Positions 17,193 to 26,700 of a stretch of DNA of 64,000 nucleotides are shown one piece after another (position 1 is the first letter of the stretch; every line of letters starts with the position of its first letter). Made by a program: the position numbers and the translations under genes. The notes beneath the pieces are model-generated. The model searched no databases, was not told where the DNA came from, and was given only the letters and a program-made list of their open reading frames with translations. The stretch comes from Candidatus Eremiobacterota bacterium. GTDB taxonomy: Bacteria > Vulcanimicrobiota > CADAWZ01 > Ess09-12. The stretch lies in assembly GCA_031082125.1 (NCBI GenBank), contig JAVHLM010000011.1:60142-124141 (forward strand), in the 5' to 3' direction.

Positions 17193-17661
17193 CCCAGGTG
17201 CTGATCCAATATTAGATGAATCCCTATTTCAACAGTTCCGAAGGCAGATAATAAATTAGACACAATCGCAAGTGATCCAGTTTATGATCCAGTTTAAGTG
17301 GATCATGATCAAGTTTTTCCCGGATAACATCAAGGCTTTTCAGAACTCGTCAATTGGGCTGTCACATATTCTTTACCAACAGGGACAAAGATTATTTTCG
17401 GTGAAACAAACGGCTCCCTGGGAGGGACTGAACGATTACAAAAATTCTTCCGCCCGGAAGCGGGTCCGACTTGAAATGCCCGAAAACCGGCCTGGCCGCT
17501 CGCTGGCTGGCGCGTAACAGCCTTCAGGGTCATTTTTGACCTTTTCGCCTCATCCGGGCCATTGGAAGGACACTGGGTGATGGCGTTTTATCGTTGCCGT
17601 GATGAGGTTTCAGAGAGGTGACCTGTTTGATATTTTATCGCTGATATGCTATGATATAATC
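17193..17661. other. Long intergenic region before the HNH gene
   Basis: About 470 bp without a convincing gene. It contains a perfect 12-bp tandem repeat TGATCCAGTTTA (17273-17284, 17285-17296) followed by the inverted half GGATCA, and a small hairpin with four T (GGTCA-TTTT-TGACC, 17528-17545) that would stop plus-strand transcription. An extended -10-like TGATATAAT (17652-17660) sits just before the HNH start. Short reading frames on both strands lack ribosome sites and plausible composition. A small RNA between the repeats and the hairpin is possible but unproven. Confidence 0.5.
17273..17296. repeat. 12-bp tandem direct repeat (two copies)
   Basis: TGATCCAGTTTA occurs twice head to tail without mismatch, followed at 17299 by GGATCATGATCA, which offers inverted halves. 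The arrangement looks like a binding site for a dimeric regulator. Confidence 0.6.
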
Positions 17662-20013
17662 ATGGATACACATGTAACCCAATTCATTGCTGCCCTGTTT
17701 CTCCCTGATGAAGAAGAGCTTCTTCACCTCGGTGATCCTTTTTCTTCCCAGGATTACGAGGATATGCTCCTTCTCCCGGAGCCTTATGAGCTTCCCGCTG
17801 AAACCAGTCACCAGACGGAGCGCCTGGTAAAAATCACCAGTGAGGGCCTCATCCCCGAAGCGGAAAAGCTCACGGAGGACAGCTCCTTCGGCTCAATCGA
17901 CAGGGATGAGCGGGCAGAGCGCATTGATTTTCTGCTCTGCGAGGCAGTCCGCGGCCGCCTGGCACTGGATCTCGTGCTTGGCGGTCTTCTCGTTACTCTC
18001 AAATCGAAAGGAGTTGATCAGTTAGGATACCGCTCCATGGGGACCTTCGCCACGGAGCATCTCTCTTTCTCGGGGCGCACCGCATCGGAGCTGATGCACA
18101 ACTATAAGCTCCTCAGGAGCCTGCCCCTCACGCGGGAGGCCTATCTGCAGGGCAGGATCGCCAAAAGCGCTCTCAGGCATCTTTCGAGGGTCATCACGCC
18201 CGAGAACGAGGGAGAGTGGCTCGGTGTCGCCCGGGCGCGCTCTCTGTGCGGCCTTGAGAGGGAAGTGAAAAGGGCTCTCGCGGGAGAAAATGCCGGATCG
18301 GCTCCCGCTTCCGGGGTAAGCGATAAGGCACACGATGCTGAGCCTGAGGGCACGATGATGTATTTCAGCGTGGCACCGTCCCTTGCCCTCACCTGGGACT
18401 TCGCCCTCTCCCTCTTCCGGGACAGGGAGCACTATGACGGACCGCTTTCGGGATTTGTCGAGGCGCTCCTTGCGAACTTCCTGGCCTCAGGGAAAGTGGC
18501 GCCGGAGCTTCCAGCCCTCGATGCCGACGGGAACCGCCCCATATTCTCCCGGGGGGGTCCCCTCCTGAAAAGGAGGATGAGAAACCGCCGCGTGAGCGCT
18601 CCCGGCGAGGTCAGCGGGCAGGCCGGCGAGGGAGAGGCCGGTGAGACTCCGTGGTCATCACCATGGAGCATCTTCTTCCCGTCGTGGCTTGAAGAGGCCC
18701 GGCCGGAAAAAGTTACCGGGGCCTCCGCGAGGGCAATTGCAGGCCGCCTGATCAGGGCCGCCTCGATCCGCCAGAGGCTCGACGTGGCCGCGGGGATGCT
18801 CCTTCGGGCGATGGATGAGCGGCAGCTCCACCGCCTTCTCGGCTATGAATTCATCGAGGACTATGCAGGGGAGCGCTGCGGCTTCTCGATGGCGCAGACC
18901 CGCCAGCTCATAATGCTCGCCGAGGGATTCCGGCGCCACTCACTCACCGATGACGCCTTCAGAAAAGGCGTCATCACCAGGGAACAGGCGCGCCTCATTC
19001 TTCCCCTCGTGGACTCCAGGAATGAGTCACAGTGGATCGCCTATGCCGCGAGCGTGCCCACCGTTGACCTCAGGGAAGAGGCGGGGCGTGTCGCCAGGAT
19101 CCTGGAGTATGACTGCCTGGTCCCCCACAATTATACTCTGCTTCCCGGATTCCGCTACGTCACCGACGAGAGGCTTCACGACCTGCCGGAGGAGGTGCAG
19201 GACTGCATACGTGACGGCTCGTGGTACAAGGGGCCCTCACTTGATTCTTCGTGGCCTCTTGAGGCAGACGACGAGGAGCTCTTCGCTTCCCGCGACAGGC
19301 GCTTCGATGCGCCCTGGAAGTATTTCAGCGGTGTAGAAGAGATGATGGCCTCCGAGGCCTCCATGAAAATTGAAAAAGATTCGCGCCTGTGTGCGGGGCA
19401 AAAAGCCCGGGAGCTCTGCACCATCCCCCGGGGTGAGAGCCCCGAGGAGACCTTCCTGGTGGACATCCTCTCGGCAGGGAGCCCCTCAAGAGCTGCCACA
19501 GGAACCATGATGATAAAATTCTTTCTCCCCCGGGAGCTTGAGGTGCTCTGGAACCTCGCGGCCCATGCCTTTCTCGTCAGGCTTGCCCTGGCGGAAGGCG
19601 CTGACAGCCTGGTCCTCCCGGAAGAAAAATTCCTTGCCGCCCTCATGGCGGACTATCTCAAGACCGAGGGAACCTTGAAAAAAGCGGCCCATCATCACAA
19701 AATCCTGAAGCGCGACCGGTTTCGCTGCCAGACCCCCGGCTGCCGGTGCCGTCGGAATTTGCACGTGCATCACATCATCAGGCGCTCCCAGGGCGGCACC
19801 GATGACCCCTGGAACCTCATCGTGCTCTGCGAGGCCTGCCACCTCCACCTCCTCCACGGCCTTCGGACCCTCACCGTGAGGGGCAGGGCGCCCTTTGAAC
19901 TCACCTTCACCTTCGGCTCCCTCTCTGAAGCAGGGGCCCCTTTCCTGGTCTATCAAAGAGGAGTCCGGCGGGAATCAGCGGCGCATGCCGCCGGTGTCTC
20001 CCCGGGCTTCTGA
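17662..20013 (+). CDS. HNH endonuclease with duplicated DUF222-like region
   Basis: 783 aa. Two related helical regions occur, about 85-215 (RIDFLLCEAVRGRLALDL) and 350-475 (GRLIRAASIRQRLDVAAGML). Each is followed by a leucine-rich stretch and a Glu/Trp element (NEGEWLGVARA, NESQWIAYAA), resembling the DUF222-type region before HNH domains in actinobacterial 13E12-like proteins. The C terminus is an HNH nuclease: CQTPGCRCRR, LHVHHIIRRSQGGTDD with His703-His704, then NLIVLCEACH. The paired cysteines probably bind zinc. ATG 17662 is chosen (MDTHVTQF); the frame is open from 17599. A TATAAT at 17655-17660 would start transcription inside this start, so the true start may be elsewhere. Role unknown. 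Confidence 0.85.
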   Translation: MDTHVTQFIAALFLPDEEELLHLGDPFSSQDYEDMLLLPEPYELPAETSHQTERLVKITSEGLIPEAEKLTEDSSFGSIDRDERAERIDFLLCEAVRGRLALDLVLGGLLVTLKSKGVDQLGYRSMGTFATEHLSFSGRTASELMHNYKLLRSLPLTREAYLQGRIAKSALRHLSRVITPENEGEWLGVARARSLCGLEREVKRALAGENAGSAPASGVSDKAHDAEPEGTMMYFSVAPSLALTWDFALSLFRDREHYDGPLSGFVEALLANFLASGKVAPELPALDADGNRPIFSRGGPLLKRRMRNRRVSAPGEVSGQAGEGEAGETPWSSPWSIFFPSWLEEARPEKVTGASARAIAGRLIRAASIRQRLDVAAGMLLRAMDERQLHRLLGYEFIEDYAGERCGFSMAQTRQLIMLAEGFRRHSLTDDAFRKGVITREQARLILPLVDSRNESQWIAYAASVPTVDLREEAGRVARILEYDCLVPHNYTLLPGFRYVTDERLHDLPEEVQDCIRDGSWYKGPSLDSSWPLEADDEELFASRDRRFDAPWKYFSGVEEMMASEASMKIEKDSRLCAGQKARELCTIPRGESPEETFLVDILSAGSPSRAATGTMMIKFFLPRELEVLWNLAAHAFLVRLALAEGADSLVLPEEKFLAALMADYLKTEGTLKKAAHHHKILKRDRFRCQTPGCRCRRNLHVHHIIRRSQGGTDDPWNLIVLCEACHLHLLHGLRTLTVRGRAPFELTFTFGSLSEAGAPFLVYQRGVRRESAAHAAGVSPGF

Positions 20014-20197
20014 AGGCCGCTTTTCCAGAAGAGATAAAATGATCGGGAATGATCCTCCAGGGGAATGGCAGTTATCATGGAGCAGTCCTCCGGGGGCCTC
20101 CAAGCATCATTATAGAGAGGCACCCCTGCCCCCGGGCGGATCGGGCAAGGGCCGTTGATTGCTTGATCCAGTGAGCCTGCGACAGAAAGGTGATGAG

Positions 20198-20815
20198 ATG
20201 AACCGCATCGTGGAGATCGTCGCCTGGATTCTCTCCCTGCCTGTGGCGCTGTGGCGGGCGTCAGCACCGAGGAAGTATCTTTCTGAGCTTGTCACTTACT
20301 CCATTGACGGCATGGAGTGGCCTGACCTGCCGTCGTGGCGCCTGGAGGTCTCCGGAGAGGTGGAAGAAAAGCTGGTCCTGGACTGGGATTCATTCAGGTG
20401 CCTTCCCCGCTCTGAGCTGAAAAGGGATTTTCACTGCATCACCGGCTGGAGCGTCCTGGATGTAACCTGGGAGGGAGTCCTCTGGAAGGATTTCCTTGCC
20501 CGGATAAGGCTCCTGCCTGGCGGCAGATTCGTAAGGTTCATCTCCCATGGCGGCTACTCGGCTTCATTTTCACTGCAGGAGCTTGAAGGCGCCATTCTTG
20601 CGGACACCCTGGAAGGCCAACCCCTTGCCCCCGAAAGAGGCGGCCCGCTGCGCCTTGTGGCGCCCGAGCTCTATGGCTATAAGAGCGTGAAGGGGCTCAG
20701 GCGGATCGAGATAACCGCGGCCCGCCTCCTGGGCTTCTGGGAGCTCTGGGGATACGGCCCCTCCGGAAAGATAGGGGCCACGGAGAGAAAGCGCATCGCG
20801 AGGGCAAAAAGGTGA
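20198..20815 (+). CDS. Sulfite-oxidase-fold molybdopterin protein
   Basis: 205 aa from ATG 20198, preceded by AAAGGTG. It contains the oxidoreductase molybdopterin-binding domain: LPRSELKRDFHCITGWS with the molybdenum-ligand Cys80, VTWEGVLWKDFL, an SHGGYSASFSLQEL stretch, and GGPLRLVAPELYGYKSVKG, which matches the YedY/MsrP-type signature near the C terminus. The N terminus is hydrophobic (about 3-18) but has no twin-arginine motif. The C-terminal dimerisation domain of true sulfite oxidases is missing, and no haem partner or cofactor-synthesis gene is nearby. Likely a small membrane-associated oxidoreductase or sulfoxide reductase; substrate unknown. Confidence 0.85.
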   Translation: MNRIVEIVAWILSLPVALWRASAPRKYLSELVTYSIDGMEWPDLPSWRLEVSGEVEEKLVLDWDSFRCLPRSELKRDFHCITGWSVLDVTWEGVLWKDFLARIRLLPGGRFVRFISHGGYSASFSLQELEGAILADTLEGQPLAPERGGPLRLVAPELYGYKSVKGLRRIEITAARLLGFWELWGYGPSGKIGATERKRIARAKR

Positions 20816-20915
20816 TGGGCCTCATGGATTCATAGGGAGAGTGTATCATTGCCTGGATTGTGTCCTTCTCCATACGGACTCCCCTCGGTTCTCCGATACA
20901 GGCAGCTTCCCTGCT

Positions 20916-21134
20916 CTACAGCCTGAAGATAAAGTGGTTAGGTGAAACAATTTCCAGGGTGCCTTCATTGAGCCATGTAGAGAGCCGCTTCTTATCCATG
21001 CGCATAAGGGCCTCGCGTTCGGCGGCATCACGATTCTTACGGCGCGTGCCCCTCTTCCGGCCCAGGACTGCCCGGACAGCAAAAAAATTCTCTTTCTTTT
21101 CCCTGATGAATCGTTCGAACTCAAGGGTTCTCAT
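20916..21134 (-). CDS. Small basic protein overlapping nucleotidyltransferase gene
   Basis: 72 aa, Arg/Lys-rich (RAVLGRKRGTRRKNRDAAERE), with a mixed helical pattern and a short final strand (EIVSPNHFIFRL). The family is not recognised. The ATG lies inside the end of the upstream nucleotidyltransferase-like gene (14-base overlap), so the two are probably translated together. A longer frame opens to 21299 but would fully overlap that gene. The basic middle part suggests nucleic-acid binding. The pair resembles two-gene toxin-antitoxin layouts, but no known pair can be named. Confidence 0.65.
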   Translation of the reverse strand: MRTLEFERFIREKKENFFAVRAVLGRKRGTRRKNRDAAEREALMRMDKKRLSTWLNEGTLEIVSPNHFIFRL

Positions 21135-21699
21135 GCTTAAGCCTCGCCACTTCCCCGCAGAGCTCCCCAAGGGCTGCCGCAGTGTGCTCCTCAACGCACC
21201 TTCGTTCAAGATAGGCACGGTCAATGTTGTCTCCATACATGAAAAGCAGCTCTTCGGCCCAGTAGCCGTCATCGGTGGACTTCCAGTGAACAAAGGCATT
21301 CAGCCTGTCCACTATAAGGTCCTCTATGCCGATGAGAGCCACTTGCAGGCCCTCCACTTCAACGATGGTGACCCTGTCGCGCTCTTCCCCGGCGAGTGCA
21401 AAGCCTGGGATTTCAATGAAGAGGTCGAGTTCCTCACTTATCCAGTGCCTCCCCTCCTTCCGGAAGCCCCATCCATTGAGCAGGACCCCGAGAGATCCGG
21501 GATCCGCATAGACCAGGTCCACATCACCGGTCGCATATCCGCCGGTAGAGTAAAACTCAAGTGCAAATCCCCCCACCACAACGGGCCTTTCTTTCTCTGA
21601 ACCAAGTGCCTCAGACATGAGACCAAGGAAAAATAAAGTCCTCTTAAGGGGGTCCTGAATGGTCTTCGCTTTATCCAGAAGCTCTCGATAACGCTCCAT
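21121..21699 (-). CDS. Nucleotidyltransferase-fold protein (DUF6036/AbiEii-like)
   Basis: 192 aa from ATG 21699, preceded by AGAGAGG. The core has VVVGGFALEFYSTGGYATGDVDLVYA: the GG helix plus a D-x-D pair, the metal-site pattern of minimal nucleotidyltransferases. A second acidic strand, SEELDLFIEIPG, follows, then the LIGIEDLIVDRLNAF motif typical of AbiEii/DUF6036-like proteins. Such proteins act as toxins or antitoxin-linked enzymes that transfer nucleotides to tRNA or protein, or have lost activity. It has its own promoter (21737-21765), divergent from the kinase promoter, and overlaps a small basic gene. Upstream in-frame ATGs at 21768 and 21738 would overlap the -10 box. Confidence 0.8.
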   Translation of the reverse strand: MERYRELLDKAKTIQDPLKRTLFFLGLMSEALGSEKERPVVVGGFALEFYSTGGYATGDVDLVYADPGSLGVLLNGWGFRKEGRHWISEELDLFIEIPGFALAGEERDRVTIVEVEGLQVALIGIEDLIVDRLNAFVHWKSTDDGYWAEELLFMYGDNIDRAYLERRCVEEHTAAALGELCGEVARLKHENP

Positions 21700-21736
21700 G
21701 GCACCTCTCTGCAGGTATTGCCGAATCTTCCACTTC

Positions 21737-21765
21737 ATTATAACAGAAAGAGGAAAGACCATCAA
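21737..21765 (-). promoter_or_regulatory. sigma70-type promoter of the nucleotidyltransferase pair
   Basis: On the minus strand: TTGATG (21765-21760), 17-bp spacer, TATAAT (21742-21737). Predicted start near 21730, about 31 nt before the ATG at 21699. Confidence 0.7.
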
Positions 21766-21774
21766 CAAGAATCA

Positions 21775-21797
21775 GGCGTGTGGCCTCATGACACGCC
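21775..21797. promoter_or_regulatory. Inverted repeat between two divergent promoters
   Basis: GGCGTGT (21775-21781) and ACACGCC (21791-21797) with nine bases between. It lies between the -35 boxes of the two divergent promoters, a natural place for a shared operator. Confidence 0.5.
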
Positions 21798-21802
21798 ACT
21801 AT

Positions 21803-21832
21803 TTGACCACCCAAGCCCCTTTCTGCTATAAT
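21803..21832 (+). promoter_or_regulatory. sigma70-type promoter of the PAS kinase operon
   Basis: TTGACC (21803-21808), 18-bp spacer, TATAAT (21827-21832). Predicted start near 21839, giving a leader of about 35 nt to the ATG at 21874. Confidence 0.8.
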
Positions 21833-21873
21833 CGCTCATGACTGGAATATTCTGTTCTCCTGGAGTATGAAAA

Positions 21874-23724
21874 ATGGACTCTCCGGCAGCGCCTTCCCTC
21901 GATCTCCCCGTTGAAATCCCGCTCGATGAGAGCCTTTTCAGGGATATCCTGGGCAGCATCAACGCCCTTGTGCTCCTGCTGGATCCCCAGGGCCGCGTGA
22001 TTCACTGCTGCCTCTCCTCGGAGAGCAGCCGCTTTTTTAAACCCGGCTCAGTAAATGGAAAGCCTTTCTGCGAAATTGCCCCCCTCACCGACGAGAAGGG
22101 AAATGCCGATCCCGTATGCTCCACGCTCAGCGAAGGGAAGAGAGAATTCCATTATAGAAGCGCGTTGACTGCACTGAACGGTGAAAAAGCAATCATTTCC
22201 TGGTCCCTCTCACAAATCCCGGCAGGCGGCGGCACCCTCAGGTATATCGTCGCCACAGGCATCGACATCACCTTGCAGGAAATGATGGAGAAAAGAAGCA
22301 GTGAATTTGAAGCGCGCGTCAGGAGCATCCTGGCCTATGCCCCCCTTGCCATCTTCATGATCGATGACACGAGCGCCATAGTGATTGCCAACAGGAAAGC
22401 CGCGGAGCTCACCGGCTACCCGGAAGAGGAGCTCAAAGGCAGCTCCATGGATATCCTGATACCGGAGAGCATAAAGGCACGGCATGAAGCGCTTCACCTG
22501 CAATATCTCAAGCATCCCACTGCACACGTGATGGGCGCCGGAAAAGATATCAACTGCCTTCGCAAAGACGGGAGGGAAGTTCCCGTGGAAGTGGCCCTCA
22601 GCCATATTGACTCACCTTCAGGCTCACTCACCGTGTGCTTTGTCTCAGATATCACGGTACGCAAGACCATCGAATCAGAGCTCAAGAAGGCCCGCGAGGA
22701 GTTCATCGCCATCCTGGCCCACGATCTCAAGAACCCCCTGGCATCAATGATGGGATATGCCCAGATCCTGCAGCGCAGGCTGGGTAAAGAAGCCGACAAG
22801 GACGTCTTTGAATACCTCATGATGATAAGCCAGTCCGGCAGCATCCTGCTGAACCAGATCAACAACATCGTGACTGCATCACGCATGGATGCCCATATGA
22901 GCACGTACCATTTCGAATCGTTCTCTTTCTCCGAAGTCCTCGAAAAAATGAAGGCCCTCTTCATGCCCCTTGCGCAGTTCCAGGAGATCACCCTTGAGTT
23001 CTCATCAAGTAAGGACCTCAAAGTCTACGGAGACAAAGACAAGCTCAGCCACGTATTTGAAAATCTCGTCATCAACGCCTTCCGCTACACACCCCGCGGG
23101 GGGACGATTGGCATAGAGGCCCGCCCTGAAGGCGAGATGGCCGTCATCAAGGTCTTTGACACGGGGAAAGGCATCCCGGCGAAGGACCAGGAGCACATTT
23201 TCGAAAAATACCGCCAGGTGCAGGGCGAGAAAAAAGGAACAGGCCTGGGCCTCTACATTGTGAAAAATGTGCTGGAAGCCCACAGGAGCCCCATCGCCCT
23301 CGAAAGCTCCCCGGGTAAGGGCACGTCGTTCACCTTTTCACTTCCTGCGACGAAAGAAAAGGAAGCGCCGCTTGCCGGCAGTTTCCTCGTGGTGTGCAGC
23401 AATGAGAAGCTGCGCTCCTCCATCACGGCATACCTTGAATCGGAAGGAACCCTGCCCGAGCTGGCCTCAAACGGCATGGAAGGCCTCCGCATGGCTTCCA
23501 CGGGGGATTACCATTCCATCATCATCTCAGATGACCTGCCCGATCTCACGGTGAAGGACTTCATGAAAGCCTTGAAGCTTGGCGAGGCAACGATAAATGT
23601 CCCCCTCATCGTCATCACAGAAAAAGATTCTCACAGCCACGGAAAGAAACCGGCAAGAGCGCTCCGCTGGCCTTCTGATTCAGGGCTGCTGAGGGGAATG
23701 CTGGAAGAAAGGGCTTCACAATAA
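21874..23724 (+). CDS. PAS-PAS hybrid histidine kinase with degenerate receiver
   Basis: 616-aa soluble kinase. Two PAS-like domains occupy about 20-140 and 150-265 (second with MIDDTSAIVIANRKAAELTGY). HisKA has phosphoacceptor H283 in LAHDLKNPLAS. The HATPase domain has N-box ENLVINAFRYTPRGG, G1 DTGKGIPAKDQ and G2 GTGLGLYIV. The C-terminal region (about 505-605) has a receiver-like order but Ser552 takes the phosphoacceptor position (IIISDDLPD) and the conserved Lys region is replaced by ITEKDSHSH. The kinase should be active; its receiver probably is not phosphorylated normally. It is followed after 51 bp by the HEPN-HEAT gene on the same strand. Confidence 0.9.
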   Translation: MDSPAAPSLDLPVEIPLDESLFRDILGSINALVLLLDPQGRVIHCCLSSESSRFFKPGSVNGKPFCEIAPLTDEKGNADPVCSTLSEGKREFHYRSALTALNGEKAIISWSLSQIPAGGGTLRYIVATGIDITLQEMMEKRSSEFEARVRSILAYAPLAIFMIDDTSAIVIANRKAAELTGYPEEELKGSSMDILIPESIKARHEALHLQYLKHPTAHVMGAGKDINCLRKDGREVPVEVALSHIDSPSGSLTVCFVSDITVRKTIESELKKAREEFIAILAHDLKNPLASMMGYAQILQRRLGKEADKDVFEYLMMISQSGSILLNQINNIVTASRMDAHMSTYHFESFSFSEVLEKMKALFMPLAQFQEITLEFSSSKDLKVYGDKDKLSHVFENLVINAFRYTPRGGTIGIEARPEGEMAVIKVFDTGKGIPAKDQEHIFEKYRQVQGEKKGTGLGLYIVKNVLEAHRSPIALESSPGKGTSFTFSLPATKEKEAPLAGSFLVVCSNEKLRSSITAYLESEGTLPELASNGMEGLRMASTGDYHSIIISDDLPDLTVKDFMKALKLGEATINVPLIVITEKDSHSHGKKPARALRWPSDSGLLRGMLEERASQ

Positions 23725-23775
23725 CAGCCTATTGATCTGCATGGGCAGTCTGAACTTGTTCCCTGGAGGTGCCTT

Positions 23776-26700
23776 ATGGTTTCAAAGCTCGACGACAAAA
23801 CCACCACTCTGCTCAAGCTGGAGTATCCTTTCCCCCTCTCTTACCCCTATTTTTCCATGAGAAACGCCGAGGAGTTCAAGACAAAGCTTGACAAGTCCAT
23901 CGAGGTTCTGGAAAGCCTTGTGAAATACCTTGCCACCATCACCCTGGGCTCCCTGCTGAGAGGGCCCGTGACGGCGGAGCACGCCACGTTCCTTCTCTCC
24001 TTTCTGCCGCGGCCTTCTCTGGGCACCTGGAACGCCGTCCTCAGGGAGACGCTGAGCGCTCATCACACAAGGCCCGAGGACCTCTTCCTGCCGGAGATAT
24101 ACCACTTCTATTTCAAGGCAAACAAGAAGCAGTCCGAGAATGCCAAAATCATAGACGAGCTTATCAACGAGAGAAACAGGCTGGCCCACGGCGGAGGCCC
24201 CTCGTCGCCCAAAGACTGCGAGGCGAAAGCCGAGGAGATAGCGCCGAAAATAGAGGACCTGCTCCTTAACCTTTCGTTTCTCCGCGATTACGATCTCCTC
24301 TTCATACGATACTCAAAGAAGGAGGGGGAAACTTACCATCACTCCGTGAAACGGTGCATGGGCGCTTTCGCGCAGTTTGAGAACCGGGATATCTCCACTG
24401 CCTCGGCGGAAAATGCGAGCCACATGTATCTCTACCACAGGGAGCGGAATGCCCTCCTCGATCTTCATCCCTTCGTGGTCTTCAGCGACAGGTTTGAAGG
24501 CGCAAGCTCCCAGGAGATTTTCTTCTATAACAGCTCCCAGGACAACAAGGCGAGCTACATGAACTACCAGTCGGGCCACTCCTTCAAAGATGCCGATCTT
24601 TACGGCGACATCGAGGCCCTCACAGGGAAGCTGAAAGCTTTCGCCACGGTGAAGGAGGTCCGCTTCGAGGAGTACAGGAAGCTTGTCGTCGAGGCATGGA
24701 AATTCGGGAAAGTCTCCCCTGAAGACAGTGAGAAGCTTGCCCGCAGGCGGGAAGAGCTCAAGATATCGCCCGAGGAAGGGGTAAAAGTCGAGGAAGAGGT
24801 CAAGGAAGAGCTTTTCTTACGCCACATGGAGGGCCTCATAGGCCTTCTCTGCGATGATGACAGAAAAATTGAGGCTTCGCAGACCATCATCAACACCGGC
24901 GTGAAAACAGTGCCCTGTCTTATAAAATCGCTGGATAACGAGAAGGCTCTTGACGAGATCGTGGCTATCCTTGCAAAATTCGGCAATGAGGCCATACCTT
25001 CCCTGAAGGAGGCACTGGGTGATGAAAAGCGGAAAAATGGCGCCCGATCAGCCTTGAAAGCTCTTGGCAACCAGGCCATATTTGAGCTTCTGAAGGATCT
25101 CGAGAAGGAGGAAGAGATACCCGGCACTGAGGAGACTCTGGTCTTCTTTGAAGGGCAGGCCGTGGCACCCCTTATCGAGGTTATCAGGGCGCGGGAGCAG
25201 CGGGCTCAGGAAGGCGGTATGAAGATCGTGAGCCTCAGGGAGGACAGGGCCTGGATCCGCGCCAGGGAGATCCTCAGGAATATCGGGAAACCTGCGGCAG
25301 AGGTGCTGGTTACCGCTCTTGACGATCCCCTTATTGAGGGCACGGCATCACAGCTCCTCAGCGATATTGGCAGCAGCTCCTATGAGCCCCTCGTGAAAGC
25401 TCTCCGGGATGAGGCTCTGAAGGGAAAGGCCCTGGCGATACTTGGTACTTTCGGTCCTTCCACGGTCCCCGTGCTTCTCGAAGAGGCGGGGAAAAACGAT
25501 GGCCTCTCGGCCCTCGCAGAGGAATATATCCTCCGTTTCGGCAAGGACAGCCTCCCTTACCTTGCTGAAGCGCTCAGGCTCGGGACGTGTACGGGTCTCG
25601 TGACAACCCTCCTGGCGCGCTTTCCAGACGAGAGCCCTCCCCTCCTCATCCCCCTCCTGTCAGATGAGAGCCTCGCGCCCACGGCGGAATCACTCCTCCT
25701 CCAGGCAGGAGCACCGGCTGTCCCCCCCCTGGTGAAATCCCTCGGTGACAGCACCCGCGGTGAAAGGGTCCAGGCCCTCCTGGGCAGATTCCCTCCCAGT
25801 GCCGTGCTGGAATCGCTCCTTGCCGAGATCAGGCTCAAGGGGAAGAGCATCATTGACTCCACAAGCCTTGCCGGGAAGATTGAGTCGGGCATGAGGAGTG
25901 TTCTGAAGGATCTCCAGAAAAGCAAGATCTTTGGTTCCGTGCAGGAAACACTGAAAATCAGGAGCGACTCCCTCGAAGAAGCCCTCAAGGGGATAAGGGA
26001 TCCCTTCACCAAGAGGGCCTTTTCCCTCATCACCTCCATGGAGCCTGCCACGCTCTCTGAGCTTGTTGCTTACCTGGATGACGATCAGCTCTTCGATTTC
26101 ATAAGGCTTGCCTTCGTGACTGTCGGCGCAAAAGGAGCCTCCGTGATAATTGACGCTATACCCCGCTACACCGAGAAGGCACGGGATCACGCAGTCACTA
26201 TCCTTTCAGACATGGGAGCTCCCGTGGTGCCGCTCCTTATCACGGCCCTCGAGGACGGGGCTAAAAAGCCCGTGGCGGTGAGCGCCCTTGTGGCTACAGG
26301 AATTCCCGCCGTGAAGGAAGTGGCAAATGCCCTCATTGACGACCTGAAGCGTGAGACTCTCCAGGGCATTCTGAGGGAGATTGGCCCCGGTTCCGTCCGG
26401 GAGTGCCTCCCTTTCCTGGGTGTCCCCGTCATAGGCGAAGCCCTTGACGAGGTCTTTCTCTCGATGAAGACCGAAGCCATCACCGCGACACTCGTTGAGT
26501 GCCTTGAGGTATCTTCCTCCAGGGCTCATGTAGTGAACCTCCTCAGGAGATTCGGTGAGAAAGCCACGCCAGCCCTCATCGAGGGACTGAAAAAGGAACC
26601 TCTTACGGCCTCTCTGATGGAAGTCCTCCATTCAGTGGGCCCCGCGGCGGTGCCTCCCCTCTTCGAGAAAGTCCGCGGAGAGAGCGGCGCCGTGCAGAGC

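Noticed and set aside
17272-17517. 81-codon plus-strand reading frame in the long gap
   Set aside because: It starts within the tandem repeat, has no ribosome site and odd composition; I treat the gap as non-coding.
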